A stretch of 64,000 bases of DNA, taken from assembly GCF_003601975.1 (NCBI RefSeq), contig NZ_QZWZ01000026.1:1-64000 (forward strand), read 5' to 3'. The translations under genes and the position numbers were made by a program. Within the stretch, counting starts at the first letter, position 1. The number at the start of each line of letters is the position of its first letter. This DNA is from Mesorhizobium waimense (GTDB lineage: Bacteria; Pseudomonadota; Alphaproteobacteria; Rhizobiales; Rhizobiaceae). Shown here in pieces: positions 20,745-29,522 of this stretch. The notes under the pieces are model-generated. The model was not told the DNA's origin. It did no database searches and worked only from the letters and a program-made list of their open reading frames with translations.

Positions 20745-23330
20745 CTACGCTCGCACCACGAGAGGCCGGAGGTTGACCGCAAACCGGTAACGCCGGCCGT
20801 CTTCGTTGCGTTCGGGCAGGAGTTCGACGTCGCAACCGTCGATCTGCAACAGTTCGCTGACGATAAAGAGGCCCAAACCCTGCCCTGCATCGCGCTCCGG
20901 CTTCGCCGTCACGAAAATCTCGAACAGCGACTCCTCGTAATGTGGATCCACGCCGGGTCCTGAGTCGGAGACCACAAATCCGAAGGACGTAAGATCGATG
21001 GAGATCTGCTTCGGCCGTTGAACCTCGCCCGTGATATCCCCGCGCCGAATCCAGTAGGTGCTGTTACGCACGAGGTTGTCGAGGACCTGGATCAGGCGAG
21101 GTCGATTGGCTCGAACCACGATGCTGGTCCCCGAGATGATTGTGCGAATGCCAGCGCGCTCAAATGTCGAAGTTCGGGTCTTGAAGTACTCCTCGACCAA
21201 TGCCCTAAGCTGGAGCGTTTCCTTGACCGCCCGAGCTCGTGGGAGCATTGGATCGATAAGAGAGGCCGCGCTCGATATCGCAGTGCAGGAGGACCTAATG
21301 GCACGCAGATGCGGAAGGACGCTGGCCGCCCCACTCTTTGTCGCTTGCTCAATCGCGGACGTCCTCTGGCGGATCTCCGTTAGATGTGTTCGCAGCTCGT
21401 GAGCCAGCCCCCGCGCGCTTAGCCCGACAGCCGCGCTTTCAAAAAGCGCAACCGCTTGTTCATCGCGATCTTCGAGTTCTAACTTCAGCCGTTCAAGGTT
21501 AAGCCCGGAGTGGGTACCGGTTGAGAGCTTCTTTCTAACCGTGTCCATCGCAACAATGGCGGTATTGGCAAGCTTTAGGGCGCGGGCCGTTGAACCACCT
21601 GACGATCCATCAGCAGATGCCTCCCGCTCCAGGCGCTCGATCTCCGTCTGGAGTTCGAATGACATGCGGTCAGCCTCCGTCCGCGCGTCTTCGGCCGACT
21701 GGAAGCCGGACTCAAGGACTTCGAAAGAGCCCGCGACGGTTTGGGCAACTGGCGAACCCTCAGGCCCCACCTGCCGCTTGTAGTAATCGTCCAGCGCGCG
21801 TCGGACCTGCTCCAGAGCATCATTCGCGAACGACTTGCAGCGGCGGGCAATCTGCATGAATCCGCGATAGGTGGCGTCTTCAACGAAACCCTCGCGATCA
21901 GATTTTTCGATCAGATTGAAGTTGTGTTCGCCTGTGAGCGCGAAGTAGCCGACGGTGTTATCAACGCGCATCCCATACGTGCTGCCCGAGGTCATTCCAG
22001 AAGAGAGCTCCAGCCAGTCGCCTTGGGAGCGGACGCGGAAGCCATCACGTAGGATTGAGATACCTGTCATGCCTTTGATCAGGCTGCGATCAACACCAAT
22101 TCCAGCCGCTGCTGGCTCATCGGGGTCGCCGGCATCATCGAGATGAAAGAAGTAGAAGGCGCCCTCAAGTGGGCCGGGGTCGACGATCGCGGCGCCGCTG
22201 TCCAGCTGCATGTCCGACCACCGGAACGTTCGCTTGAGTTCGACGAACCAGGCGCCTTTGAGATCGACCCGCTTCTCGTCGTACGCCTTCAGGCGGCCGT
22301 ACGTCTCCAGCGCGTTCGCGAAACCTGCACCGCCATCGCGTTCGAACACCGCAGCTGTGCGCTTGGCAGCCTTTGTGCTCCGCGTGGATGTGAACAAGCG
22401 TTTGCGAAACCGGGCCTCAGTCACCAGCACCCGCTTTTCAGGATCATCGGGGTCTGCCTGCCACACGAACTGGAAGTCGGCGATCGCCCGTTTCAGGACA
22501 TCTTCAGTTACCGTGACCAGGGAATGGTCAACGCCGTCAAGCTTGATCCCGACAGGAAACGTGGACGTTACCTCGAATGGTGATATCAACCGTGCGAGGC
22601 TTCGCGTGATCTCGCTGATCCGGTCCTTGCGGCGCCATTCCGGCAGATCCCGCAGGCCTAGGACCGAGACTCGCGTCCCTTTGAAATTGCCGGGGTTCGG
22701 AAGCTCGTCAAGATACACCGGTATCTCGTCCACGGTACGAGCGGCTTCGCAGTCTGCCCACCTAAACTGAGCCACAGCTAGCGGACCGTTCGCCGAGGTC
22801 GATGTTTCGATACGGAGAATGTCGCCCAGTTTCATTGAGCCAAGTCGACCGAGACCCTTGTCCCCGAGGGGCGTTCGCCCCTTTGGCGTCTTGGCCTTCT
22901 GGGCGCCCGGCGCGCCGCGTTTGCTAGACCGACTGATTACCAGCCATGAGGTACGCAACTGATCCGGTCTGAGGCCGTCGCCCTTGTCCTCGATAGTGAT
23001 GCGACCGGTGTAGTTCAGTTTGCGTCTGATCGCGTCGGCGTCATTCACCGTGCTGGTCAGAGGCTGTCCGGCGGCGTCCAAGAGTTCGACCGTTACGGTT
23101 TCGGATGGGAGATCGAAACGTCGAAGTTTCGCTGCGGTCCCGGACTCGACAGTTGTGCCGGTTTCGCGCGTGTCGATGTCAACGAGGCAGCCCGGAGAGT
23201 CTGCGTCATAGGCGTTTTTGACGCATTCTAAGATGGCTTGCTCGACATCGGTCACGAGCTCGCTTCCGAGCTGAACGAGCACGTGCGCGCCAACCTTCAG
23301 TTCCGCGTCACGGTCGGTGGCGCTGTCCAT
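20745..23330 (-). CDS. Double GHKL protein: MORC-like ATPase fused to histidine kinase
   Basis: An 861-aa soluble protein with two GHKL units. The N-terminal one has the N-box AILECVKNAYDAD (about 33-45), IEDKGDGL, then RTPLGDKGLGRLG as ATP lid: the layout of MORC/Hsp90-like ATPases. Near 640 a dimerisation/phospho-acceptor helix reads GLAHELRTHLTEI (His about 645) like the H-box of histidine kinases. It is followed by DNLVRNSTYW (N-box), VVSDSGPGVD (G1) and GQGLGLFIVSELL (G2). There are no membrane segments, so it senses something inside the cell. The start is an ATG in a TGATG overlap with the methyltransferase stop (an in-frame GTG lies one codon upstream). MORC-like GHKL proteins in bacteria are known to cluster with restriction-modification genes (Iyer, Abhiman and Aravind 2008). 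The partner is the receiver protein downstream. Confidence 0.8.
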   Translation of the reverse strand: MDSATDRDAELKVGAHVLVQLGSELVTDVEQAILECVKNAYDADSPGCLVDIDTRETGTTVESGTAAKLRRFDLPSETVTVELLDAAGQPLTSTVNDADAIRRKLNYTGRITIEDKGDGLRPDQLRTSWLVISRSSKRGAPGAQKAKTPKGRTPLGDKGLGRLGSMKLGDILRIETSTSANGPLAVAQFRWADCEAARTVDEIPVYLDELPNPGNFKGTRVSVLGLRDLPEWRRKDRISEITRSLARLISPFEVTSTFPVGIKLDGVDHSLVTVTEDVLKRAIADFQFVWQADPDDPEKRVLVTEARFRKRLFTSTRSTKAAKRTAAVFERDGGAGFANALETYGRLKAYDEKRVDLKGAWFVELKRTFRWSDMQLDSGAAIVDPGPLEGAFYFFHLDDAGDPDEPAAAGIGVDRSLIKGMTGISILRDGFRVRSQGDWLELSSGMTSGSTYGMRVDNTVGYFALTGEHNFNLIEKSDREGFVEDATYRGFMQIARRCKSFANDALEQVRRALDDYYKRQVGPEGSPVAQTVAGSFEVLESGFQSAEDARTEADRMSFELQTEIERLEREASADGSSGGSTARALKLANTAIVAMDTVRKKLSTGTHSGLNLERLKLELEDRDEQAVALFESAAVGLSARGLAHELRTHLTEIRQRTSAIEQATKSGAASVLPHLRAIRSSCTAISSAASLIDPMLPRARAVKETLQLRALVEEYFKTRTSTFERAGIRTIISGTSIVVRANRPRLIQVLDNLVRNSTYWIRRGDITGEVQRPKQISIDLTSFGFVVSDSGPGVDPHYEESLFEIFVTAKPERDAGQGLGLFIVSELLQIDGCDVELLPERNEDGRRYRFAVNLRPLVVRA

Positions 23331-24643
23331 CACGCGAACTCGACGATCATCGTCGTTTCTGTGGTGATCATAACGCCCTGCGAATTGCGCGATGGCATAC
23401 GCTTGTTAGGCAGCTGACGGCGCAATGAAGCGATTGGCTTCCCGCCCAAGCTTACGACGATGTCCCGGCAGATCGCGTCGAAAGGCACGGTCACCCCAGC
23501 GGCAGTACGATTCCCGGTGGTGAGAACCCAATGTGCGGAAGAAGGGGGATGCGTCCGGAGATGTCTGAGCGCATCGGAGAAATCACCGATAAAGCTCGAA
23601 ACCTTTCGAACCGCCCGACGTTGGCCGCATTTCTCAGCTTCTCGCGTGAAGCTGTCGAAGTGCGGGGAAAGCGCACGGAGCGCCTCCTCCTTTTCCTCGG
23701 CAGCGCGAACAGTGCCCCCTAGACTGGCTGAGTCCAACGAGTTGGTGTTCAACCTGAGCTCCGCGGCGACCGAGCCGGGCAGGTCGTCTTCCGGTATCCA
23801 CCGCATCGCGAGATATGAGAACTGCCCGTAGGGGATAGTAGTTTGATTATCGCCGTAAGGTGGGGACGTTACCATCACCTGGTGCTCGGTGGCCGCCCAG
23901 TCGAGTTGTGCCTTTCGGACGTCCTCACAGAGGATTTTCACCGAAGGTCTCGACGATGAGCGAGCACCAAGAAGGGAGCGATATTCCCGAACCCGGATCA
24001 GCGCCTGGCGCAAGTGCGCCTCGAACGTCTCGATCACCTTGTCCGCGGGCACTCGATCGTCAGGCTTGCGTATATGCAGTTTGTACGTGCTGGTGCGGCT
24101 GTTAGAGCAGAGCCGCACGGTCTCTGCGAAGACCGTCCACATTACCTTCCGCGCCCCCGCCTCGTTGACGCACAGGATGGCCCTGCGTAGCGCAGAGAAC
24201 TTGACGGCGCTTTCATGGTCGAACCACTTGGTGCGTCCCGGAAAGTCCGCGTCAATGGTCTCGCTTACATCAAGCCGAAGCGCTTTCAGGAGTGTCTGCG
24301 CGGCGCCTTCGATGTCTGAGCCGCTATCGATAGCGGCTTTGGCTTCGCACACTAGAACGGCCAGCGGATTGATGTCGATGCCCGTGAAGTCAAGGTCGCG
24401 CATAAGGGCTTCGGTCATGACGGTTCCCGACCCAACGAACGGGTCCAATACGCGACAAAGCCTGGGCATCGCGGCCAAGATCGTATCGATGATGTCTCCC
24501 TGCATGCGCGGCACCATCATCGCCGGATAGCGCAATAATCCGTGGAGGTTCGGCCGCGTTTTGGCTCCTGTCTCACTCCAACTGCTCGGAGGCGCGCTCT
24601 CCAGTGCAAGCAGCCGACGTCGGAGCGTCAGAGGTTTAGTCAT
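23330..24643 (-). CDS. DNA methyltransferase, SPPY type
   Basis: A 437-aa AdoMet-dependent DNA methyltransferase of the beta-like class. Motif I is RVLDPFVGSGTVMTEAL (64-80), which binds AdoMet, and motif IV is VTSPPYGD (258-265), the catalytic loop. SPPY is frequent in N4-cytosine enzymes but also seen in some N6-adenine enzymes, so the target base is open. The N-terminal LHGLLRYPAMMVPRMQGDI is typical of two-domain methylases placed beside helicases. It overlaps the small RHH-like gene upstream (ATGA) and the double-GHKL gene downstream (TGATG). It should modify host DNA as the protection arm, although a second methyltransferase (DUF1156) is also encoded in the operon. Confidence 0.85.
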   Translation of the reverse strand: MTKPLTLRRRLLALESAPPSSWSETGAKTRPNLHGLLRYPAMMVPRMQGDIIDTILAAMPRLCRVLDPFVGSGTVMTEALMRDLDFTGIDINPLAVLVCEAKAAIDSGSDIEGAAQTLLKALRLDVSETIDADFPGRTKWFDHESAVKFSALRRAILCVNEAGARKVMWTVFAETVRLCSNSRTSTYKLHIRKPDDRVPADKVIETFEAHLRQALIRVREYRSLLGARSSSRPSVKILCEDVRKAQLDWAATEHQVMVTSPPYGDNQTTIPYGQFSYLAMRWIPEDDLPGSVAAELRLNTNSLDSASLGGTVRAAEEKEEALRALSPHFDSFTREAEKCGQRRAVRKVSSFIGDFSDALRHLRTHPPSSAHWVLTTGNRTAAGVTVPFDAICRDIVVSLGGKPIASLRRQLPNKRMPSRNSQGVMITTETTMIVEFA

Positions 24644-24861
24644 CTGATTTTCGTCCCCCGGCGGCCGGCAATATCTTCATCGGTCACGGTGACCCCCACC
24701 TCTCTCAACGCCTCGAGCACAAGCGCTCGTCGCGTGCGACCCGTTTCGACGGCCTTGATATCGAGTTCGCGCTTTACCCGTGGAGGTATAGTGATTTGGA
24801 GTGGAACCTCTGCGTCACGCCGCGAGGCTCCGCTTAGCCTCTTGCCGGTCTGCCTGGGCAT
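24640..24861 (-). CDS. Small RHH-like DNA-binding protein, first gene of the defence operon
   Basis: A 73-aa basic protein: MPRQTGKRLSGASRR, then VPLQITIPPRVKRELDIKAV and TRRALVLEALREVGVTV. The short beta strand (PLQITIP) followed by two helices is the ribbon-helix-helix pattern of CopG/MetJ-type repressors and of antitoxins. The ATG at 24861 is chosen because ggggag lies 8 bases upstream on the minus strand; an earlier TTG is unsupported. Its stop overlaps the methyltransferase start by ATGA, so it heads the operon. By position it is likely an autorepressor acting on the AT-rich repeats just upstream. It could also be a DNA-binding subunit of the system. Confidence 0.65.
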   Translation of the reverse strand: MPRQTGKRLSGASRRDAEVPLQITIPPRVKRELDIKAVETGRTRRALVLEALREVGVTVTDEDIAGRRGTKIR

Positions 24862-24904
24862 CTCGCAGCGCTCCCCCAACTCCAGGGTACGTGTCGCACT
24901 TATT

Positions 24905-24950
24905 CATTAAATGTGGAAGACATTAAATAATGATTGTAAAAAGCCGAGTA
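24905..24950 (-). promoter_or_regulatory. Probable promoter/operator of the defence operon
   Basis: An AT-rich island in GC-rich DNA directly upstream of the RHH-like gene. CATTAAAT occurs twice in direct orientation at 24905-24912 and 24921-24928, exactly 16 bases apart, and each copy is close to a palindrome (ATTTAATG on the other strand). On the minus strand TTTACA at about 24945-24950 could serve as a -35 box. Evenly spaced short direct repeats are what RHH repressors bind, so negative autoregulation is inferred. No experimental support. Confidence 0.4.
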
Positions 24951-25277
24951 GCCGCGCTTGTCTCGATCAGCCGCGTTGTCCGACGTTCCGGGACTCCAGA
25001 CGAATGAACGACCGAACTCTCACGATTAACTGCCAAGCGACAACTGGACGCGGGCGCGATCGAGAAGGATGTCCGTCGTGTCGTCGACTCCGTCATTTCC
25101 GGCGACCGCCGGTATCCGGCCATTCGGACTTTCTCCGCCCAGATGATCGAACCGTAAGATCGTCAGATCGTCTGTGATTTTTGGGAGTGGTTCAGAGATA
25201 GTCGGGAGCACCTTTCGCGGCTATCTGCTTATCTACAGGGTGGGTTCGATCAGCCCGGGACGGATGCCGCTCCGAGC
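24951..25277. other. Intergenic joint between defence operon and biosynthetic cluster
   Basis: No intact gene. A plus-strand frame without a start, from the stop at 25005-25007 to the TAA at 25155-25157, reads SRLTAKRQLDAGAIEKDVRR, then VVDSVISGDRRYPAIRTFSA. It has real-protein composition and may be a gene remnant. The right part (25160-25277) is unremarkable and holds the 3' flank of the alpha/beta hydrolase gene. No terminator hairpin with a T tract was found. Confidence 0.35.
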
Positions 25278-26138
25278 TCACAGACCATCAATGAATTCCC
25301 GAACGGGTAAAAGCCATCGCTCCGGCGCCTCCATATGGGCAAGGTGGCCCGTCTGCTCAAGGATGACGAGCCGCGAGTGAGGTAGTGTCCGATGAAGCCG
25401 TTCGGCGACGGCCACGGGAAAGCGCATGTCTTTTGCACCGTGAATGATCAAGCACGGAACGCCGCTCAGCTTGATAACGGTTTCGTAGTCCACATCGTCG
25501 GGTGAGATCCGGTGGCCGCCCAACCACCGTTTCGTCCACTCGCCGGAAAAACGAACGGCTGAAAGAGCCGTCTTGATCGGCTCGATATGCGACAGGTCAT
25601 AGACGTCGAGCGGCAGACAATCGAACGCCAGGGCGCGCGCCTTCTCGGCCGCGCTGAGCGTCGGCGATGCGGTAATGCGATCGGCCTTCTCTCGACATGC
25701 ACCGTATCTTTCGCGGCGTTCCTCCCAGGCATCGAGCTCCGGCTGGAAGTCCTGATAGGCGGTCGTCGAGGCGAGAATCAACGCCTTCACTCTTTCCGGA
25801 TGACGCTGCAAAAACCGGAGGGCGACGCGGCCGCCAAACGAGAATCCTAGTAGAACGCCGTGGCTGATTCCTCTTGCATCCATCAGTACGACAAGGTCGT
25901 CAACGACGTAGTCAACGTGATAGCCCTCGGGGGACTGCGCCCTGCCGGAGCGGCCGCACCCGCGCATGTCAAACGACAAAACGCGGCACATGTCCTGCAA
26001 AGGCGTTACGTAAGGCTCGATATAGGAATGATCCCAATCCGGCCCGCCATGGATCACGATGAGCGTTGTAGAGCCGGATCCCCTCTCTGTGATGTACAAA
26101 TCGGGCGTTGGGTGTCGCCATTCATTGGATCCTGTCAT
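25278..26138 (-). CDS. Alpha/beta-hydrolase, prolyl-aminopeptidase-like
   Basis: A 286-aa alpha/beta hydrolase. HGGPDWDH (30-37) forms the oxyanion region, GFSFGG holds the nucleophile Ser100, GAKDMRFP gives the acid Asp237 and EQTGHLAH the base His265. The order and HGGP motif are like proline iminopeptidases (peptidase S33) and related esterases. The ATG at 26138 is used; the frame extends 67 codons upstream with unlikely composition and would cover the presumed promoter region. The gene is divergent from the P450 gene with 263 bases between starts. Beside P450, radical SAM and TldD genes it could trim or hydrolyse the cluster product, or protect the host from it. Substrate unknown. Confidence 0.8.
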   Translation of the reverse strand: MTGSNEWRHPTPDLYITERGSGSTTLIVIHGGPDWDHSYIEPYVTPLQDMCRVLSFDMRGCGRSGRAQSPEGYHVDYVVDDLVVLMDARGISHGVLLGFSFGGRVALRFLQRHPERVKALILASTTAYQDFQPELDAWEERRERYGACREKADRITASPTLSAAEKARALAFDCLPLDVYDLSHIEPIKTALSAVRFSGEWTKRWLGGHRISPDDVDYETVIKLSGVPCLIIHGAKDMRFPVAVAERLHRTLPHSRLVILEQTGHLAHMEAPERWLLPVREFIDGL

Positions 26139-26401
26139 GTGAAGTTTCTCTAGTTTTGCCGGTTCGTTAAGCCGCCCGGCGCCACGCAGCAGCCTTTGCC
26201 GCAGTAATGTCCTCATCATCGACGTCTTGTCGCACCTCCGGCTCCTGAGTCCGGATGAGGCAATGAGGCAACAAGGCTTCCCTCCGAAACCACGGACCGC
26301 CAACGGATGCGCCGCGTCGCATGACAGCGATTGCGGCATAGCATAGGCTCGAAATCGCCTTGGAAACAGAGAGCTCGTGCCGCAGATGTGAGGCCATCAC
26401 C

Positions 26402-27565
26402 ATGAATCCTAAGCCCGATGAGACTACCGGCCTGTTTGATGAACAATTCCGGCGCGATCCACACGCTTATTGGTCCAACCTGCGCGCCCAAAGCCCGGTC
26501 GCCTGGTCTGAGCGCCTCGATGCGTGGCTTGTCATGTCCCATAGCGCCGCGCTTACTGCCTTGCATGACAAACGGCTCACCATGGACGTGTATAGCGCTT
26601 TCAGACCGAGCCCTATACCGGTGCGATCGAGCTTTGAGATGGAGCCAGAGGAGAATGCCCAATTTCGCCGTGCGGTCGCACCGCATCTGCGCACAATTGC
26701 GCGCGATACCAGGCAGGTGGAAGCCGTTGCGCTCGCACTCGCCCGCCAAATCGACGATTCGCGCCAATGGGACCTAGCGGCGGACTTCGCAGAACCGCTC
26801 GCGCACCGTCTCGTTCGGCATTGGCTGGGGCTAACCCCCGACAGTCATCTGCAGCTTCTCCATCTGCTCGACAAGGCGGACCAAGTGGAAGACCCAAGTT
26901 ACAGAGCCGCCGCGGGTGAGATCGCGACGGAACTTCTGCTCACGGAGATTGTCACTGCCCGCAACTCAGGCAGCCAGACCCTCCTAGCACGATTGGCCCG
27001 AGCTTGGCCCGAGTGGGGCGGCAAAGACGCCGATTTGGCCGCCTTTGTTTCACCGATGACCTTTTCGCTCGTAAAAGGGATTGGCACCCGGCTTCTGGTT
27101 CATTCAGTCGCGGCGCTTTGCCTGCAACCGGCGCTCCAGCGAGTTGTCCAAGACGGCGGGTTCAATTTGGCGGAGCGGGTTGCCGAAGAGGCGTCGCGAT
27201 GGGAACCGGTTCAGCAGGCAATACCGCGTCGGGCGTCAAACCACATGGAGCTTGAAGGCCGACATGTTGCCCGCGGCGAACGCCTTTTGATCGTCCTGTC
27301 AGCGGTCTGTCGCGATCCGGCGCAGCACCCAGAGCCGCATCGCTTCGATCCGTTTCGCACTGAGCCTTCGCTCGCCTTCGGCCACGGCTCTCACGGCTGT
27401 CTTGGCGGCGGTCTGGCGACAGCCGCAACGGCGGTCGCACTCGTTGTTCTGCTTCGCACCGTACGTGGCCCGCTGAGACCTGCGCAACTTCCGTCCGATG
27501 TTCCGCAAGTCGGCCTCGGATTGGCTTATACCTCTTTATGGTTACAAGCGAGGACTTCTGCTTGA
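26402..27565 (+). CDS. Cytochrome P450 (first of two in the cluster)
   Basis: A 387-aa soluble bacterial P450. The heme-ligand loop is AFGHGSHGCLGGGLA with Cys333, and the ExxR pair of helix K is E263-A-S-R266. The family's helix I normally carries an acid-alcohol pair ((A/G)Gx(D/E)T); here the region is FVSPMTFSLVKGIG (about 215-228) and has no such pair. This hints at unusual oxygen activation or at cross-linking rather than simple hydroxylation. The ATG at 26402 fits the family N-terminus; the upstream in-frame start at 26360 adds residues unlike the family. It opens the plus-strand cluster, 81 bases before the first possible start of the small protein gene. Confidence 0.9.
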   Translation: MNPKPDETTGLFDEQFRRDPHAYWSNLRAQSPVAWSERLDAWLVMSHSAALTALHDKRLTMDVYSAFRPSPIPVRSSFEMEPEENAQFRRAVAPHLRTIARDTRQVEAVALALARQIDDSRQWDLAADFAEPLAHRLVRHWLGLTPDSHLQLLHLLDKADQVEDPSYRAAAGEIATELLLTEIVTARNSGSQTLLARLARAWPEWGGKDADLAAFVSPMTFSLVKGIGTRLLVHSVAALCLQPALQRVVQDGGFNLAERVAEEASRWEPVQQAIPRRASNHMELEGRHVARGERLLIVLSAVCRDPAQHPEPHRFDPFRTEPSLAFGHGSHGCLGGGLATAATAVALVVLLRTVRGPLRPAQLPSDVPQVGLGLAYTSLWLQARTSA

Positions 27566-27678
27566 TCAATCCGAGGCCTTCTTCTCGACCAGAGATTGTG
27601 ATAGTATTTAGCAATTGAGATACTGCGTCTCGAATGGAGGAGGGAATGACACATATTTCTCACACGGAGGTTTCGTCA

Positions 27679-27963
27679 ATGCACTGGAACAGGACGATGC
27701 AGCTTACGATGCTGAATCGTTCCTCGAACAAAGTCGAAAACGTGAATATCGACTTACCAGCTGGCGCCATGGATCAGATTAAGGCAGCAATTCGACAAGA
27801 ATTGAAAAAAATGAAAGTTAAAACCGGTGGCGACGTCTGGGTCGAAAGCATGAGCGGCTTTATAACGAGAGACCCAGAGGAAGAGAAAACCATATCTGAC
27901 ATCATGGATAAGATGGTTGATACGGCCACTGCGAAGAGTTTTGAAGTAAAGCCGCGCAAATAA
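27679..27963 (+). CDS. Small protein, candidate precursor or carrier peptide of the cluster
   Basis: A 94-aa protein, MHWNRTMQLTMLNRSSNKVE, then DLPAGAMDQIKAAIRQELKK, GGDVWVESMSGFITRDPEEE, ending FEVKPRK. It lies between the P450 and the first radical SAM gene, the usual place of a RiPP precursor. It has no Cys, two Trp and two Phe, and a highly charged helical middle. The ATG at 27679 has an ideal ggagg site with 8-base spacing; an earlier in-frame ATG at 27646, just after ggaggaggg, would add 11 residues. The base composition is clearly more AT-rich than its neighbours. It resembles no precursor family known to me. It may instead be an accessory protein, so the precursor role is only inferred from context. 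Confidence 0.6.
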   Translation: MHWNRTMQLTMLNRSSNKVENVNIDLPAGAMDQIKAAIRQELKKMKVKTGGDVWVESMSGFITRDPEEEKTISDIMDKMVDTATAKSFEVKPRK

Positions 27964-28040
27964 AAGAATGGCATTTCTGTGGATCGTAGTTGATTGCGGC
28001 AAAGCGAGCGGCAGGTAGATCACGCTGACGTGGGGATCCC

Positions 28041-29522
28041 ATGGCATACAGGGTAGGCAGCCACTGGTTTGCCGGACCAGTTCACGTCGACTTCAACCTG
28101 ACCAACCGCTGCAACTTAGCCTGTCGGCATTGCCATGCCAGTTCCGGCGAGCCCTTACTGGCTGAACTGGGTACAGCCGATGTAATGAGGATCGTTGACA
28201 GTCTCTATCACCTTGGAGTCTTGTCGATCGCTTTCGCCGGTGGCGAACCATTAGTCCGACCCGACATCGCTGAGATTTTGCGGTATGCAGCAGCGTTGCC
28301 GGGGATGTCGGTTTCGGTCATCACCAACGGCCTGTCGCTGACCCCAGCACTGCGCGCGAAGCTGGCTCCAATCAAGAACAATTTAACCATCAATGTCAGC
28401 ATTGAGGGCAGCACGGCGGAGAATTTCGGCCGTCTGAGGCAGTCGCCGAGCGGTTCCGCCGCTGCGCCGGCGCTGTTTTTCGAACGCATTAAGCAAAGCA
28501 TTCGCGCATTAGTAGCGGACGGCTTCACTGTCTCGACGAACATGACCATCACCCGCCAGAGTCTGAAAGACGTAGTCGCAACCCATCGGTTGGCGGTGGT
28601 GGAGCTAGGTGCCAGCGCTCTCGTCGCCATCAAGTTCTTCCCCGGGGGGTACGGCTCGTCGCTCGCTCATATTTTGGAACCACCAGTCCCGGCATGGCTC
28701 GATGTCTTCGCCGAGTTGACTCGGTACAAGCTTGCCGGCGACCTCCCCGGCCTGCAGGTGTCGGTGCCCGCTGCCTGGGAGTTCTACCTGCCGCTGATTG
28801 CCGCCGACCTCGACATCGTCGCAGCCGAGCAGGCCTGGGGGTATGTCGGGACAGCGCGGGCCTCATCAAACGGCCCTCGCGACATCGGCGATGCGGCCGG
28901 ATTTGCCGACCTCTGCATTGATTCAGACGGCAAAGTCTATCCCTCGGTGCTTCTTGCCGGCGAGCCGGACGCGCTGGCCGGAGATCTCCGCCGAGACACC
29001 CTTGCAAGCATATGGCGCCACAGTACCGTCCTCAACGGCCTCCGGCGGCTGACTGTTAGCGACATTGAGGGCGCGTGCCAGTTCTGCGCGCTGAAGGATC
29101 TCTGCGGCGGCGGATCTCGCGCGCGCGCCTTTGCCTTGACGAGGCGGCTTTCAGGACCGGATGCGACCTGCCCCCTCATTGCCCAACCGGGCAACGCCGG
29201 GGCGCGCGACGAGGCGCGCCAAAACACGCCGCCTAGGATCCCGGCTGTGCGCCGAAGCTGGACGGTGGGCGTTGGCCGCCATGCGATACGCGTACTTCGG
29301 CTTGATCGTGGATGCGAGGTGCGCACGAGGGGTCACGTGTGGCATTGTCCGGAGGGTACGGCAGTCGCGCTGGAGGCCGCCGCAGAAGCCGACGGAACGT
29401 CCGATCTTACGCTCGCGCTGCGGCACGAGACAGCCGGCAACGGGCTCTGTCCCGACCGGGTCGGCAAGATTCTCGCCGGCGCGGCCGCGGTTGCTGGAAC
29501 GGAGGCTTCAGCTAGGCCATGA
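28041..29522 (+). CDS. Radical SAM/SPASM peptide-modifying enzyme
   Basis: A 493-aa radical SAM protein. The CX3CX2C iron-sulfur motif is C24-NLA-C28-RH-C31, followed by AFAGGEPLVRPD (GGE motif) at 65-75. A SPASM-type auxiliary cluster domain follows: C292 in LCIDSDGKVYPS, then C346-QF-C349-ALKDL-C355-GGG and C377. This layout is that of PqqE/MftC-like enzymes that oxidise or cross-link peptide side chains. About 110 extra residues follow the SPASM domain and match nothing known to me. The start has gggga 5 bases upstream. Its stop overlaps the next gene's ATG by four bases (ATGA). Probable role: installing C-C or C-O/thioether-type changes on the cluster peptide. Confidence 0.87.
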   Translation: MAYRVGSHWFAGPVHVDFNLTNRCNLACRHCHASSGEPLLAELGTADVMRIVDSLYHLGVLSIAFAGGEPLVRPDIAEILRYAAALPGMSVSVITNGLSLTPALRAKLAPIKNNLTINVSIEGSTAENFGRLRQSPSGSAAAPALFFERIKQSIRALVADGFTVSTNMTITRQSLKDVVATHRLAVVELGASALVAIKFFPGGYGSSLAHILEPPVPAWLDVFAELTRYKLAGDLPGLQVSVPAAWEFYLPLIAADLDIVAAEQAWGYVGTARASSNGPRDIGDAAGFADLCIDSDGKVYPSVLLAGEPDALAGDLRRDTLASIWRHSTVLNGLRRLTVSDIEGACQFCALKDLCGGGSRARAFALTRRLSGPDATCPLIAQPGNAGARDEARQNTPPRIPAVRRSWTVGVGRHAIRVLRLDRGCEVRTRGHVWHCPEGTAVALEAAAEADGTSDLTLALRHETAGNGLCPDRVGKILAGAAAVAGTEASARP

